A program made the position numbers and the translations under genes. Below are positions 37,413 to 49,945 of a stretch of DNA of 64,000 bases, piece by piece (the stretch's first letter is position 1; each line of letters starts with the position of its first letter). The stretch is from the NCBI GenBank assembly GCA_033002965.1, contig JAURVB010000149.1:124001-188000 (forward strand), given 5' to 3'. The notes under the pieces are model-generated. The model was not told where the DNA came from and ran no database searches. It saw only the letters and a list, made by a program, of their open reading frames with translations. This DNA comes from Piper betle. Lineage: Eukaryota; Streptophyta; Magnoliopsida; Piperales; Piperaceae.

Positions 37413-37737
37413 CAATCTTCCTCCCGGATGGGTATGGATTTGCTGAAGATGACGCTCCCTCCTGGAATTGGATGGGTTGTTCTTGCTGAACAAGAAGGCG
37501 TACAAGTGTACTAGGGTAACAATTTCAATTCAATTCAATAAGCTAACTATTACAAAGCATGGGAGTCCTATTTATACCCTAATCACCAAGACTTCAGCCC
37601 CAAGTCATACAAAACTTCAGCTCCAAGTCATATGGTTACAACTGAATTCCAGCTGGACACTCGACTTGGACGCTCCTACACATGACACTTGGATGCTTAC
37701 ATGGACTCTTGGACACATACTCACTTTATACACATCA
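37334..37737 (-). repeat. 5' LTR of the Ty3/gypsy element
   Basis: 404 bp, identical by eye to 32079-32482. A TATAAATAG box on the minus strand (around 37567-37577) lies upstream of the gag ATG at 37412, so the expected transcript includes that ATG. Confidence 0.95.
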
Positions 37738-38436
37738 TCAAGCAGCATCCATTTTTCCGTGGGGTGAATTGGGCTCTTATCTGGGACATAGTAAGAACAA
37801 TTTCTATCACGAACATTTGGATGCTTTTGTTTTATTCGATTTTCTGTAGATATTTCTTATCATTTCCGGCTTCCATAGCGAACTCTGTTGGTTTCTTACA
37901 GAGTCCTCCTTAACTTGAAGTACCTGTTCAATTTACAACCGAATCAGAGGATGAAGCCAAGATTGTCGATCCTGATCTTGCTGATCTGCGAACAAACATA
38001 TTTTGAAAGGTCCATTTGCTGGTCTCTCTGGTGAAAAATACTTACAACATACAAAATTCATGCTAATTTTGTTTATTCTTTTAAAGAAATGCATGCTAAT
38101 TCCATATTGCAGATCGCTGTAACCAAGTAAATGGCAATTGAATTGGATTTAATCGAGTTGAGCATCAAATCAGCCTATGCACTATCCCAGAAGATTGCCT
38201 TAAGCTGAGATAATTACCTCAAGACTTCTGCCATTGCCATGTACCTGTTTCCTTGTAGTGGTGGTAACTTTTAACGGAAGGTACGATTAGGATCCTGTGC
38301 AAAACTATTATTGGTAGGGAAGTAGCTGTTTGCTCCACCCTTGCACATATTACGATCCTGTGCATACTGTGATAGTTTTTGAGTGAAGATTGGTAGAGAA
38401 TTAGGAACGATGTATCAAAATGATGAGCGAAGTGTA

Positions 38437-38643
38437 ACCCATGAAATGTGCGAAACTCTGAATACAAAAAGAAGTTTTTGGTTTCTAAGGGAACACATAA
38501 CCAACACTATCTTCTAAACTGTAAAACCCATGTAATGTGCAAACTGTAAAACTCTCTTTGGTTAACTTTAAACCTCTTTTTTTTTCTAAAACAAAAAGAA
38601 GTTTTTTGTTTCTAAGGGAACAAATCACCAACACTATCTTCTT
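38437..38643. repeat. tandem duplication, period about 129 bp
   Basis: AAAAAGAAGTTTTTGGTTTC followed by TAAGGGAACA and CCAACACTATCTTCT occurs at 38465 and 38594 with few mismatches. CCCATG(A/T)AATGTGC words precede each. Confidence 0.8.
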
Positions 38644-39628
38644 TTAATTATCCAAGAAATTATGGTACTGACTACTTACTCCACCCGGGTCTCAATTTCT
38701 TATTTTTGTTCATCCTGTTTTAATCGGGTAAAAAATGATCAAAATGAGATCTAAATAGTTCTCACCTACAAATTAAGATACAAGAGAAATTGGATCAGTG
38801 TGCAATTTGTCAATAGACAAATACTTACTAGTCTTGACGGAGTGCTATTGGGTAAAAGTATATCATGTACAACCAAGTTCTGAATGATATTGAAAGCAAA
38901 GCTAGGTTTCATTATGTGAATTTTAAATGGGTACATTCTATGATGATGTTTTTCTTGGGGCGAAAAGCTATCGCATATTAAAAACTTGAAGAATCTTAAG
39001 CCTTTCGTTCGTTAGTTTTAATTTTAGTTATGGCTTTATATATTACACCACACATCCCTCCTCAGGTTATGAACTACACCTGAGAGGCAATTTTTAATTC
39101 TCGCCGCAACAGCTGCCCCCTTATACATGGTTGGGTAATTTTAGGCTTAATAAATAGGTCATTTTTTATGAAAGAGGGTTACTGATAAGTGGGTTTCTTT
39201 TGTAAATAACCCACTTTTTAAGCTTAAAATAACCTAAATATGTGTAAATGTTTAGATATTTGCAGTGTGATTAAGCATTTGCCTGGGCAAGGTGCAGGGG
39301 CAGTGAAGAAAGGTATCTCCGACACAAATTTTATTTATTTTCAAAACTTTTTTGTAATGGTTCCCCTCAATCTTTTTGTGGAAGACACTACACTTCTTAA
39401 ACAAACTTTGTCAATAAAAATGAAGTGCTAGTAGCCATTTAGTAACTCCAATGCACCATCTAAATAATTCCAGCTCCCAGATAACTACATATAAACCTGT
39501 TGATTTCTTTTTTAACAATTCCTTGCAAGTCAAACATACAAAGCACCCCATAAAGTTTTTGAGTTCTTCCCTCAATGAAGAAATAGAAATAGGCTTCCAA
39601 CGACGTGAATAAGGAGGCATGGTGCATA

Positions 39629-39728
39629 CGCCTGGGCACCAGGAAACGCTGGTTTAGGCACTGGCGTCGATCCTTGTAGCGTCCGAGTACTAGAAACGCC
39701 GGCTCGGGCGCTGGCATCGCTGGTCTGA
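39629..39728. repeat. two tandem 50-bp GC-rich units
   Basis: The unit at 39629 (CGCCTGGGCACCAGGAAACG, then GGCACTGGCGTCG) recurs at 39679 (CGTCCGAGTACTAGAAACG, then GGCGCTGGCATCG). They stand out as GC-rich in AT-rich spacer. A looser copy of this style lies at 54340-54425. Confidence 0.65.
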
Positions 39729-40828
39729 CCCAGATCCGTATTTTGGACGTATTTTTAGGATATTTAAGCCTTATTTTGCATATTCTTCACGAGGATGCTA
39801 ATTTGGGAGGAGCAAATCTAAGGGGAAAAGAGATGCCTAAGGTTTAGTTTTGAGAGAATAATAAGAGATCGACAATTGTGAGGGGAAATTGATTCTCAGA
39901 GATTGAGTTATTCACCGGATCATCAATTATTTGTCATACTCCATCAAAAACAAAATTTGTGATCTATCAAGTTTTGTACCTTTTTATATGACAAATTATA
40001 TGGGATTGTATTTGATTTGTTTTGAAAGCAGTATCACTCATATTTCGGAGTGGGTTTTCACTCAAAGAGGAAATTATGGTTGTAAAATAAAATCTGTAAT
40101 TATAGTGAATATGGTTTGGGCAGTAATTTTTTCCTTTCAATTTAAAGGATTTTCTATGTAAATTTGGTATACTTGATTTATTTATTTCCGGGAATTATTT
40201 TGGCATTTAATTCTTACTATTTAATCTTGTCCAAACACAACTAAGTTTAAGGGATTTAAGAAATTAAATACCAACATAAACATGCAAGGTTAGCTATTCA
40301 TCTGTTGAATCAAATATTATGATGTTAATCTTCATGTATAAGGTTCATAAGCACTAGTTTTAGCTATATATTTTTTGATTTGGTGGGGAATCAAATGTAG
40401 AAGGCAAGGCAACCACATGGGAAGGAGAAGAAGCTGGAATGGACACCAGAGTCGGAATGACTTTCTGGAAGAACTAAAAAGCTGATTCCATCCTCTAGTC
40501 ACCGAGTACAGTTTGATGTTTCGTCTTGGCAGTTTTCATTTTTCAAGGGTGCAACAAAGATGCGAGGAAAGTGAGCTAAAACCTATTAGCATTTAGAGTT
40601 CAGGCCAGGCCAAGCCCAGCTCTGCAGATTCTAGTCGGAAAAAGTTCTCTACAGCCCTTGTAGTGTACGGGCTAGACATCCTCCAACGGATACACTTCAA
40701 ATGCCTAGCTATATAGGAAGATGACGAACATTGTATCGAGCATACATCAACTTCATACCTCATATATAATATGTTTAGTCAAGACTAAATATTCCAATAT
40801 TCCATAGCATTTCCATGCTTAAAAAGTT

Positions 40829-42325
40829 TCAGGTGAAGCTCGAGGACATTTTATTTTCTTCCTTGAGCAGGTCTCCTGAGCTGGCTGTAGGGAACAGCTC
40901 TAGGGTTTTGAGGGGTCTGTTAGTGCACGGAGAATAATAGGGTTCCTCGTCCACTGTGTTAGTCATTGCCATCATCATCATCCAGTTGCTTCCAGGGGAT
41001 GGTGTTGACGATGATACATGATGTTTCTCCGTTGATTCTAGTTCCTTGTCTGAAGTCTCAAGCTTGCAAAGCAGGTTCATCACCTGGGCTGTCTCTTCCA
41101 TAGCTGCACAACCTTGATCTCCACCCTGATATTATGGCAAAAAATGCAGTTTGATGGCTAGTGTAAGCAGAAAGACAAGTTCGCACAAACCTATATGATC
41201 TAAAAGCATTTACTTATAATGATCATTAATAATTTTCAGAATTTTATCGAGAAAAGCAACAAAGTGGCCTTCAGAGTGCACACATTTTAGAAGGTCCCGT
41301 GTGCTAGTTAACAAAATTAGAGCTAGAGAAGATCAGCTTATCCTAGTTCCCTATACTATCACACCTGCCATTTTCTATGTCCTTCTGAGTAAGGTCTCCG
41401 GGGATTTCCTTCTGCAGGCCCTTTTTGACCTGGAGAGAGTGATAAATTTGAGGTGTTAAATTTTCCCGTTTAAGCATTGCCAATGCTCCCTTCTCAAATA
41501 ATAAGTATCTTGCATAGTTCCTTGAAAAAAATCTGGTATAGAATATTATTATAGTTCTACCCTTCTGATCTCTAAGATTTCTTGTGTTTTATCTTCTCAA
41601 AATCAGCACTCAATTTCTTAAATGAAGCATATTGAATTTTTTAGTAACTAATAATACTATATTTTGGGTTTAGAAAGGAGGTTACTGCAACTCCAACAAC
41701 TGATTCTACTACTTCTTTTTGTCTTGCACTCCAAAAACTGATTCTACTACTTTTTGTCTTGCACTCCAAAGTCATCTTCATGAACTTACCTCCTTGGAAT
41801 TTTCTCCTTAAAAGTTGTCAAGAAAATATTAACTAGCTTGGATCAACCATCGTAGAAGTGAAAATATGTAATGGAGCTGAAAACGTCACCATTTTCAGTG
41901 ATTTGTATACTAAAATATGCAGGCAGCATTCATAGATTTCATGTATATATATGTATACGTAGAATCCCACCAAGTAAAAAATATACCTGGCGAAGAAACT
42001 GAGGTGGGTTTTGGTTAGTGAGGTAAAAGGCAGAAGCTTCAGCAGACTCAGCCTGCAAGAAGCTGCATGCAAGCTGCTGGTTTTGTTGGAAAATCTTGTG
42101 CTGTCTGCCAAGTCTTCTTCTGAGCTTTTGCCTGTCTCTGGCCTTATGGTTTTGGAACCAGTAGAAGACATTTTTGCCTTCAATTTTTCCATACAAGGAG
42201 AGGTGGGCAGTAATCTGTTGAATCTGGGAAGCATTGGGTGTTCTGATCCCTCCTTTATAAAGCTGCTCCAAGATCATAAGCTGCTCTGGGGTGGGGCACC
42301 ATCTTGTGGAGGGGGTCTGTGGCAT
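40829..42325 (-). CDS. WOX3: WUSCHEL-related homeobox protein, WOX3/PRESSED FLOWER class
   Basis: Transcription factor that recruits founder cells at lateral-organ margins. Two exons, 41987-42325 and 40829-41125, joined in phase 0 give 211 residues, close to the usual WOX3 size. The WOX homeodomain occupies residues about 5-70 ([59 protein letters not shown]). [12 protein letters not shown] and [10 protein letters not shown] favour WOX3 over WUS or WOX5. The C-terminal exon has NWMMMMAM and the WUS box [11 protein letters not shown] near the end, which recruits TOPLESS-type corepressors. A candidate extra exon at about 41370-41430 would not keep the frame. It is isolated, with a 9-kb spacer upstream. 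Confidence 0.93.
41698..41770. repeat. tandem duplication in the WOX3 intron
   Basis: Two units of 35-38 bp, AACTGATTCTACTACTT and TTTTTGTCTTGCACTCCAAA, differ by a three-base length change. Confidence 0.85.
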
Positions 42326-43224
42326 GATCGATCACTAATGGAGAAAAGCCAAAGAGAGTGCCTTCTATGGGTCGGTGAAGAAGGTAGGGAGAGACAAAAT
42401 GGATGGTGAAGATAAAATGGTTCCATGGAAAAGGTCTTAAAAAGGGATGGAAGAGACTAAAGCTGCATTGTCATGCTGATGCTACCGAGGTCTGAAAGCA
42501 TTGAATGTAGCACAGTGAGATTTCTCCTCTTCAATGTCTTTCCTATTTTTTTCTGGATTTAGGGAGAGAAGGTGACAGACAATGTGAAGTTTTGGCTGAA
42601 TGTATAATTTTACCATCATCACAGCATTATTTACTTCTGATCAGACGCGGTGTATGTATAGGTTGGAGATGTACCATCACGTAAATCTTATCCCTATAAA
42701 GTTCTCTGGGAGTCATTTAATACTGATCTGCGCTACAATTAACTAGTATGCACAATGTTTATTCTGGCCTAACTGATTGTCCGTGAGAATGAAAGTCCTG
42801 ACATGGTCAAGACTGAATTTGAAACCTAGAAGGATTCAGCTTGTATTCAAGAAGAATGGATGCAAGTAGAGTACTATGTAGATAATTATGTGCAAAAACT
42901 TGGGAGTTGACTTGGATTGAACATGATATATATATAACTTGGAGTTATATTTATTGGGTTAGTCTCACATTATTTGTGGAAGAGGATGGCAATGTCATGT
43001 ATCTAAATTAATAAGAAAGTTTTATTTCTTAAGTTAATTTTTTTGATTAACATATCTCCTCACACTTGTTTTAAAGTCCGTAAAGCCTAACATTTTAGAC
43101 TTTAGAATTAATAACCACAGGTCAAGATGTCTTGTTGTGGTTTAAGTCAGAGATAGATGAAGATTTATAGAGACTCATTGAATAATGAGAGATTTTGATC
43201 ATTTATCCGATATTTTGTAGATAG

Positions 43225-43375
43225 AATCTAATTTTATAATTAGATTCTAATTAAATGAGGAGAAAGATTATAATGATTTAATTTTATTTATTTTTTTGTA
43301 TTGTGATTGGTTAAAATCTCTTAGAGGTTGATTTTCAATTCCCCTTTTATTTATTAAAATAAGAGTAGCTATAGA
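43225..43375. repeat. AT-rich dispersed repeat, copy 2
   Basis: Diverged partner of 24010-24135, in the same orientation. A further partial match may lie at 43830-43890. Confidence 0.5.
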
Positions 43376-46300
43376 CTTAAATATCTTTAAATTGTGGTTT
43401 TTTGTTTTAGTTTATGAGATGCCTTGTTTACATTCTTGCCTCAATCCATTTTCAACTTGCTTAGGCTCTGAGCTTGGTGTCGAGGAATTGATGTTTTATT
43501 GTTCCGTGCAACAACTAAATATACCTATGAAATGAGTAATGTATTTTCCGCTTCAAACTTACAATTGACAAATATATACCATATATATGACTTTTAAATA
43601 ATATCTTATAAGAAAGTAAACTACATGATTTTAATTGTTTTCGTTTATTACTTAGCTCTCATAGAATAATCAAACAAAGTCAATCATGGAATATTTGTCA
43701 AAGTCAAGAAGCGTACTTTCAATCCAAAAATTTTAAGTGTCAAAATTACTTTCCTAATTTATGATGACTAGCAAAATTTCATATTATGTACGACCTGTAC
43801 AAAATACATTTTAATTTTATATACAAACTCTTATTAAATAATGAGATAGGTTGTAATAATTTAATTTCTAGAGATAGCCTACAATTGACTTTAAAAATAT
43901 ATTCAATTTAAACTAAAAAATGAATTATAATTATTTAATTTTTATAATATACTTTTTTAAGACAATTAAATAAACTCTATTATTAAGAAGCTAGAAATTG
44001 AGGTTAGTCGAGTTTGAATTCATGATTATCTACTTTGAAAGTTTTTTAATTTTTTAAAGAAATTAAGGTCAGTGAGATTCAAACTCATGACCCAATATAA
44101 AAAGTATTTTTAATATATTTTTAAAATTTTTATTTTATTTTATTGGTTGATTCTATTATTTTAATTTCATATCAGTATTGAGTTACCATTTTATTAATAT
44201 AAGAGCATATATCATTTTAATTGTAATTATCAAGTTTTTGAGATATTGCTTATATCGTAATATTAGTATACGAAGCAGTATTTGTCAAATAGATTGGATT
44301 ATGATCTGTTAATCTGGAAACTTATACCTGGCTAAAACCTATTGGCAAGAAAGACTAGTTACATGAATTGAGTTGACCAAAAACGTAATGTGCCACTGTT
44401 GTCTGATTTCAAAACTCCTGTTTTAGCTGGTGATGGAATTCACAGTCACACAGTGCTCCTTTTTTATTACCATTCATTGCATGGCTAATCGTTGACACAC
44501 TGTTCTCATCTTATTATATAACCTTTCTATTCATTTTTACACAACCATGCCAACTAAGAAGACATGAATTATGCCCAGTACTGTTCGCAGTTTTGTAACC
44601 ATATCCCTTTGAGTTGGAAAACTATTAGATCTGGAGTCAGCTCTGTATCAGTGTATGTATCTTGAAACCATAAACTCTTCCAAGTTCTGAAAACTTAAGA
44701 AGGCTTTTGGCTGATCATGTACGTAGGTCTGCGAGCAGCAAAGTGAGAGATGAACAAATTGTGTAGTCATGTATCACATACCAGAGGCCAAATCTTACTC
44801 TCTTTTTCTCTTACATCGACAAAGATATCTGGCATTGGGCGTCAAATCATCATTGGTTTTGAGGTCATCGTCTTGTAATTAACGTATTTTATTCACCTTG
44901 TCTTCATTTAATATGATGTTAAAGACGCCCACTGCCCAGATCTTACCTTTGCTCGTAACGATTTTTATATCAAACACCACTAGTTCCTAGAGGAATGTTG
45001 CAGTATCTCTGCTTGTGACATGCATACTATAGTACTGTTCTTCATCACAATATGATATACAAATCACATGTTCTCTGCAACCATAAACGACATCTGACTA
45101 GTAACATAGTTTTTTAACAAGCCTGCTTCCAAGATATACAAAACAGACATTATAACATTAATTTTTTATCCAAAATTTATGCCCAAAATAAAAAGAAGAA
45201 ATACAGTACGTTCCATTGTCATGGTTCCAAGAAAGATTTTTTGTTTTTTTTAAAGACAAAGCTTCAAGATTAGTACTAATTAGAAACATGGGCATTGATT
45301 TTTGTACTCCGTCGTCCACAATGCTCGTTTCACCTCATGAGAATGAGGATGAAAAGGAGGGCTAGCTGGGTACACTACTATGAGTATGAGTTATGACTAC
45401 TCAGCTATTCCACCGCTGCATGTCTGTAGTACTTATTTGTCCAAACCGATGGCACAGTTCCTATTGAGTGCCGATATTTTAGAAAGGTATAGAATCTAGA
45501 TCATGAATGAAGAAGGAAATAGAGAATCCTGAGAGGGGTCCATATCTTATTAGGGGTCACCGCCAGTTAATATACGTGTAAGTAAAAATATTAATATAAT
45601 TCTACAATGTTTAAAATTATTTTATAAATTAAGATGAACAGATCAATATGATCAATTATAATAGCAGGTAAATTTTAAAGTTACCTTAAGATATGAAACA
45701 AGTTCATCAGTTTTTAATTATCTTTTTCTTGTCAAGCTCATATGAAATATTCTGTTTACTTCTGGAATAGATTAACTCGTCAGCACCTTCTCAGCTTTGT
45801 GGGGTGTTCTTGGGTTCGAAAATATTTTGGGTTTTAGGAAGTGCTTAATATCTTGACTTCCAATTTATCACTCAACAATGTGGGGAGCATGAAGGAGTCT
45901 AATTAAACTAAATTAACTGGTGAGCAAAATATGTTTGGCACGGTTTTTATTTAATACATGCTTGTGATTTAGGAGATCGAACAAATGCTCAGTTAATTAA
46001 TATAAACGTATTCAAGTTTGTTGAGTAGTTCACTCTTGGCTGAGCTCAACGTATTCAAGTTTATTGAGCTCGGCAAAATATATATCTTGGTCAGCTCAAT
46101 TTGTCTACTTAATCAGCATCCTATTATTTATGTGTATTGTACTGATAAAATCTTAAGACAAGAGTTGAATTTATGCTTGCTCGAGCGATTAAATGATTGT
46201 CTTGACTTGACTCAAAACTAATTGAATCAAATACATATCAAACTTAAACAATTAAAATGAGTTCTCTAAGCATTCAAACTCGGCTCTTAAAATATGAGAA

Positions 46301-49300
46301 ACCAAGTTGAATAGGAGCTTCTAAACTTTATAGTTTCTACCTTTTATAAGGATTTATAAAGTGTATTAACTCTCCCTCGCAATTCTCAAATGGCAACTTT
46401 TCTACATGAGACATGAGAGGGGATAGCACCAAGTTAATGCCTAGCCTTGGGATTCGACAATATTCCAGTTTGCTCACAAGACACACAACCGCAGTCTGCA
46501 GAGAAGAAAACCCACACCCTACCACGCCAATATTAACCACCTCTCCGTAACACCTCTGATAATCTTTTGCAGTCTTTTATCAATCTCTTGATACACACAC
46601 ACACATATTCAATTCTTCACATTCTCCCACAGTAGCAAAAGGCCACTGCCCAAAACATGGATTGCATTGTTTGAAAAGAATGCCATGTAGGAGATCAGAA
46701 ATTCGATGAGGGGCAGTCTTCACTGTTCTTGAACAGAAGTTAGATGGCGTTTTGCCTCCGTCAGAGACTCAGAGACACAAAAAAGACTGGGTCTTGGGCA
46801 GGGGTGAATGAGAGCAGTAGGAGACATGAATGTGAATTGAGTTACCCAGTTGATCATGCCTGCCTGCTTTTCATGGACTGGTTGCGTATGCATGTTAATG
46901 TTACCGGTCAAAAGAAGTTTCTGACATGCAGGAAATTTTTTCACTTTGGAGGTTAACAAGGTGATGGTGCCCACGTTGAGAGATTGGAGGAGTCCTGTTG
47001 AAGGAATGGACGGTGGCATGCATATATATGCCCTTCGTTTATCACAAGCAGAGATGGTTCGGTTCCGTTAGGATATAATTCACATATACATGGGAATATT
47101 TATATTATTCACATCCGATTAAAAAATATAAAAAATTTCTTCCAAATCTGAATGTTATATTTATTTTATCTATTACATTTGTATTCCAATCCGATAAATC
47201 TTGTATTGGCATCCTGTAGATATCGAATATCCAAACCCACTCGTATTCACAAGCCTCATTTTGCATAAAGGGAATTGAGTCCAATATTTAAACACATAAA
47301 TTGAGCCATAGATGAATTTTTACTAAGGGTCAGTTAGTAATTGACTTTTGATAGATTACTCAACAATATCTTTTGAAATGAAAATAGCATTTATCCAACT
47401 TATTTTGTGTTTGAGCAGCAACTTATTTGTTCTCATTTATTCCAATTGGTTGCCTATTTGTATATGTTACAAAATCTGCAATTTAAAACATCAAAGAGCC
47501 CAGCCCTTTTTTTATTTAAAAAAAGAAGAGTCTAGGTCTTTGTTCTGTCTATGATCTTATAGTTGAAGAAAAAAATGTAGCATACTATTATGGATGTCGC
47601 ATGCATATTATTGAAAAAAATCCAGCTAATTAACAAGGAATTGGTCCTAAATTGTATTTAAATAAAAGAAATTGGGCCCGTATTGCACTGAAATAATTTA
47701 GGGGTGCTGATTACCAAACAGGCCTCCTCTCTGGGCTAATTAATAATTAAGAGAGGAAGTATTATCCGATAAAGCTATTTCGTTTAAAACAAAATGCCAC
47801 TAATTAAATACTCGTCAAAAATGATGAGATAAATAAATTTCTTGTTATTTTTAAACGAGATTGCTTAAATACCAGCTTACAATAGTATCAGCAAAAATTA
47901 AACTTAGCCACTCATTTAGATGACAAAAATTAATCTTATTATCTAACCGTAGGGGCCAATATTTTCTTTTGCTGACAAATAAGTATAATCAGCTTGAGTT
48001 GATATTTTCCTTCACAAATTATGGTACTAGAGGGTCTTGTTCAAAGATATAGAGGGCCATTATTTCTTTCAAGACTTGGTACATGTTTCATCAGGTATTT
48101 GGCTCTAATTAGTTCCTCAATTAAGTGGAATCAAATCTCAACTTGTAGCTCAACTTCTAATTATGTTGGCATTGACTAATCATGTTCTCTTGCAGCTCAA
48201 CTTGCCACCTAAGCCTCTCCTTTTTCCTACTCAGCACAATTGCAGACGAACAAGATAAACGCGTGAAACATGCAACCATGCTTGTTATAGGAACCACTTC
48301 AGAATAATCTCCATTGAAGTAGTGGAAGTTCTTTCAACAATTCTCAATGTATAGATGATAGAATATCAGACTTGTGTTTTTTGGATCTCAAAGTAACGAT
48401 TTGATTTGGGTTTCTTGTCTTTTTGTATTTAAACAAGCAAGGGATTAGTTTCAAGCTAAGAGATTGCTTGGGTAATCCAAGAACTTCTCATGTCATTCTG
48501 ATCTTGACATGCACTGTATAGCTATAACTGGTTGCCTGTCAAAATTTCATAAGGCGATCTCAAAAAGACCCAAATCTTCCTGGATTGTTCTGCTCACTTT
48601 CGGTTGGGTTTCAATCTTATTGAGGTTTGAATTTAGGACATGAAATGACAGGCTTCTTACATACCACCAAAGTGCTTGATGGAACGTACGGAAAGGCTTG
48701 CTAGCTCTTGTGACCAATTAGACGAGTTACATGGCAAGACTTTTTCTTTGACTTGCTTGGACTAAATGCATTTGTGCCCACATGGTAGTAATATAGTGAG
48801 TAAATTGTTTTGAGTGTTGACCCCAAGGATGAAACACATGTTCTCTTGTATGATGGCTCCATGTTTTTATCTGGGTCATAGGCAAATTCATGTTCTCAAT
48901 TTTCAATGAGTGATTCAAATATCATGGTGGTGAAAATATATATATAATGCATGTCATAATGTATAATGCTTCAAAAATCATAAAGTGCATGAGTATATGG
49001 GAATGATTTTTTGTTTTCAAGCATCTTGATGCAATTAGATGAAGGTCTCTTCCATAAATGAGTGTCTGTTAGAAGATCAAAAGGTGTCTGCCATGAAAGG
49101 TCAACTGGGTAAGACCTATCAGAAGTGTATATACGTAATAGTTGATCGGTCGGCCGTGATGGACGGCAGCCATGGTGGAATAAGCTGCCGTTATGTATAT
49201 ACATAAGATGATTTGTATAAATTTAATATAAAAATAGAATTTTTTTTAATATTTTAAAATTTAATTCATAAAATATCAATTATTCAATTCGGATAGCTCT

Positions 49301-49496
49301 GATTTTAAAATATTGATCCCAAAACTGATGTGATACTATTTTAGATCAGATATAAATGAATACAATAAGGATTGAATTATCAAATAGTGCTTAAAACAAA
49401 AGCTATCTTTTTTAATTCTAATTCAATTGCTTTAATCAACTATCCTATCAACTCACAACTTAGTCTGACTAACTTTGTTAACCTTTTCAACTAGGA

Positions 49497-49945
49497 ATGT
49501 GAGATTTCTCAACTCAGTCGTACATCTAATACCTATTAGGCTAAGATCATGTTTATAAGTGAGAATAAACTATAGATCTTTACCTTAGTTAACCACTTTT
49601 AAAAAAATAACTTAGGCTCATTATGTTGCATTTTGGGATGAGTCGTTACAGATGATATAAGAGTAACGTAGTTTTATATTAGATGGTGAGTTGAACTACA
49701 ATGTTGGCTAGGCTGCCAGTTGTAGGCTGAGGCTAGCAATGAGCTAAATATAGGAATTTTGGAGACGAAATTTCTTAAGATGGGTGAACTATGAGATCCC
49801 TTAACTTAGTCTTATATATAATACCTATTAGGCTAAGATTCTATTTATAAGTGAGAATAAATTATAAATCTTTAACTTAGTTAACTATTTTTAAAGGAAT
49901 AAATTTGACAAATTATGTTGTATTTTAGGCTAGGTCATTACATGG
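49497..49945. repeat. two direct units, inverted relative to the PHOT1 intron repeats
   Basis: TACCTATTAGGCTAAGAT, TTTATAAGTGAGAATAAA, CTTAGTTAAC and ATTATGTTG(C/T)ATTTT occur in the same order at 49497-49660 and 49788-49945. The reverse complement aligns with the units at 29259-30075. Confidence 0.7.

Larger units (their letters stand above)
32079..37737 (-). mobile_element. Ty3/gypsy LTR retrotransposon, very young, inserted in PHOT1
   Basis: A 5,659-bp element read on the minus strand, with order 5' LTR, PBS, gag, protease, reverse transcriptase, RNase H, integrase, polypurine tract, 3' LTR. That domain order defines Ty3/gypsy. The LTRs look identical over 404 bp, start TG and end CA. It interrupts a PHOT1 kinase exon between codons for ...GANE and KQHPFFRGVNW. 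No 5-bp target duplication is visible (left flank GAGTT, right flank TCAAG). No chromodomain was found after the integrase. Gag-pol is broken by several one-base losses although the active-site residues are intact. Confidence 0.95.
24466..38006 (+). pseudogene. PHOT1: phototropin 1 blue-light receptor kinase, pseudogene split by a retrotransposon
   Basis: All phototropin parts occur in order: N-terminus (PPFPRDARGSLEVLNPS), LOV1 (24990-26480), linker (RRNSENVPPG), LOV2 (27420-28250), and an AGC-VIII kinase from 28708 to DPDLADLRTNIF. I trace about 22 exons, including 26137-26319, 27252-27468, 27807-27913, 28532-28621, 30367-30447, 30955-31061, 31761-31873, 32007-32076 joined to 37738-37790, and 37902-38006. 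Both photoactive Cys codons (GRNC) survive. Lesions: in-frame stops at 24664, 26171, 26507, 26549, 26701, 30770, 31421 and 37911; a codon block lost in LOV1 (after VVSD); a block lost in LOV2 at 28197-28202; TG in place of AG before 27562; AT in place of GT at 30816; a one-base loss in the glycine loop near 28765; YRDLKPEN changed to YRDWKLEN; and the 5.66-kb insertion. It is dead as a receptor. Confidence 0.93.
38007..40828. other. spacer between PHOT1 pseudogene and WOX3
   Basis: Contains the two duplications listed separately. 39720-39940 has diverged similarity to 54410-54560 (a TTTTTAGGATATTTAAG word and following order). No gene is recognised. Confidence 0.5.
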
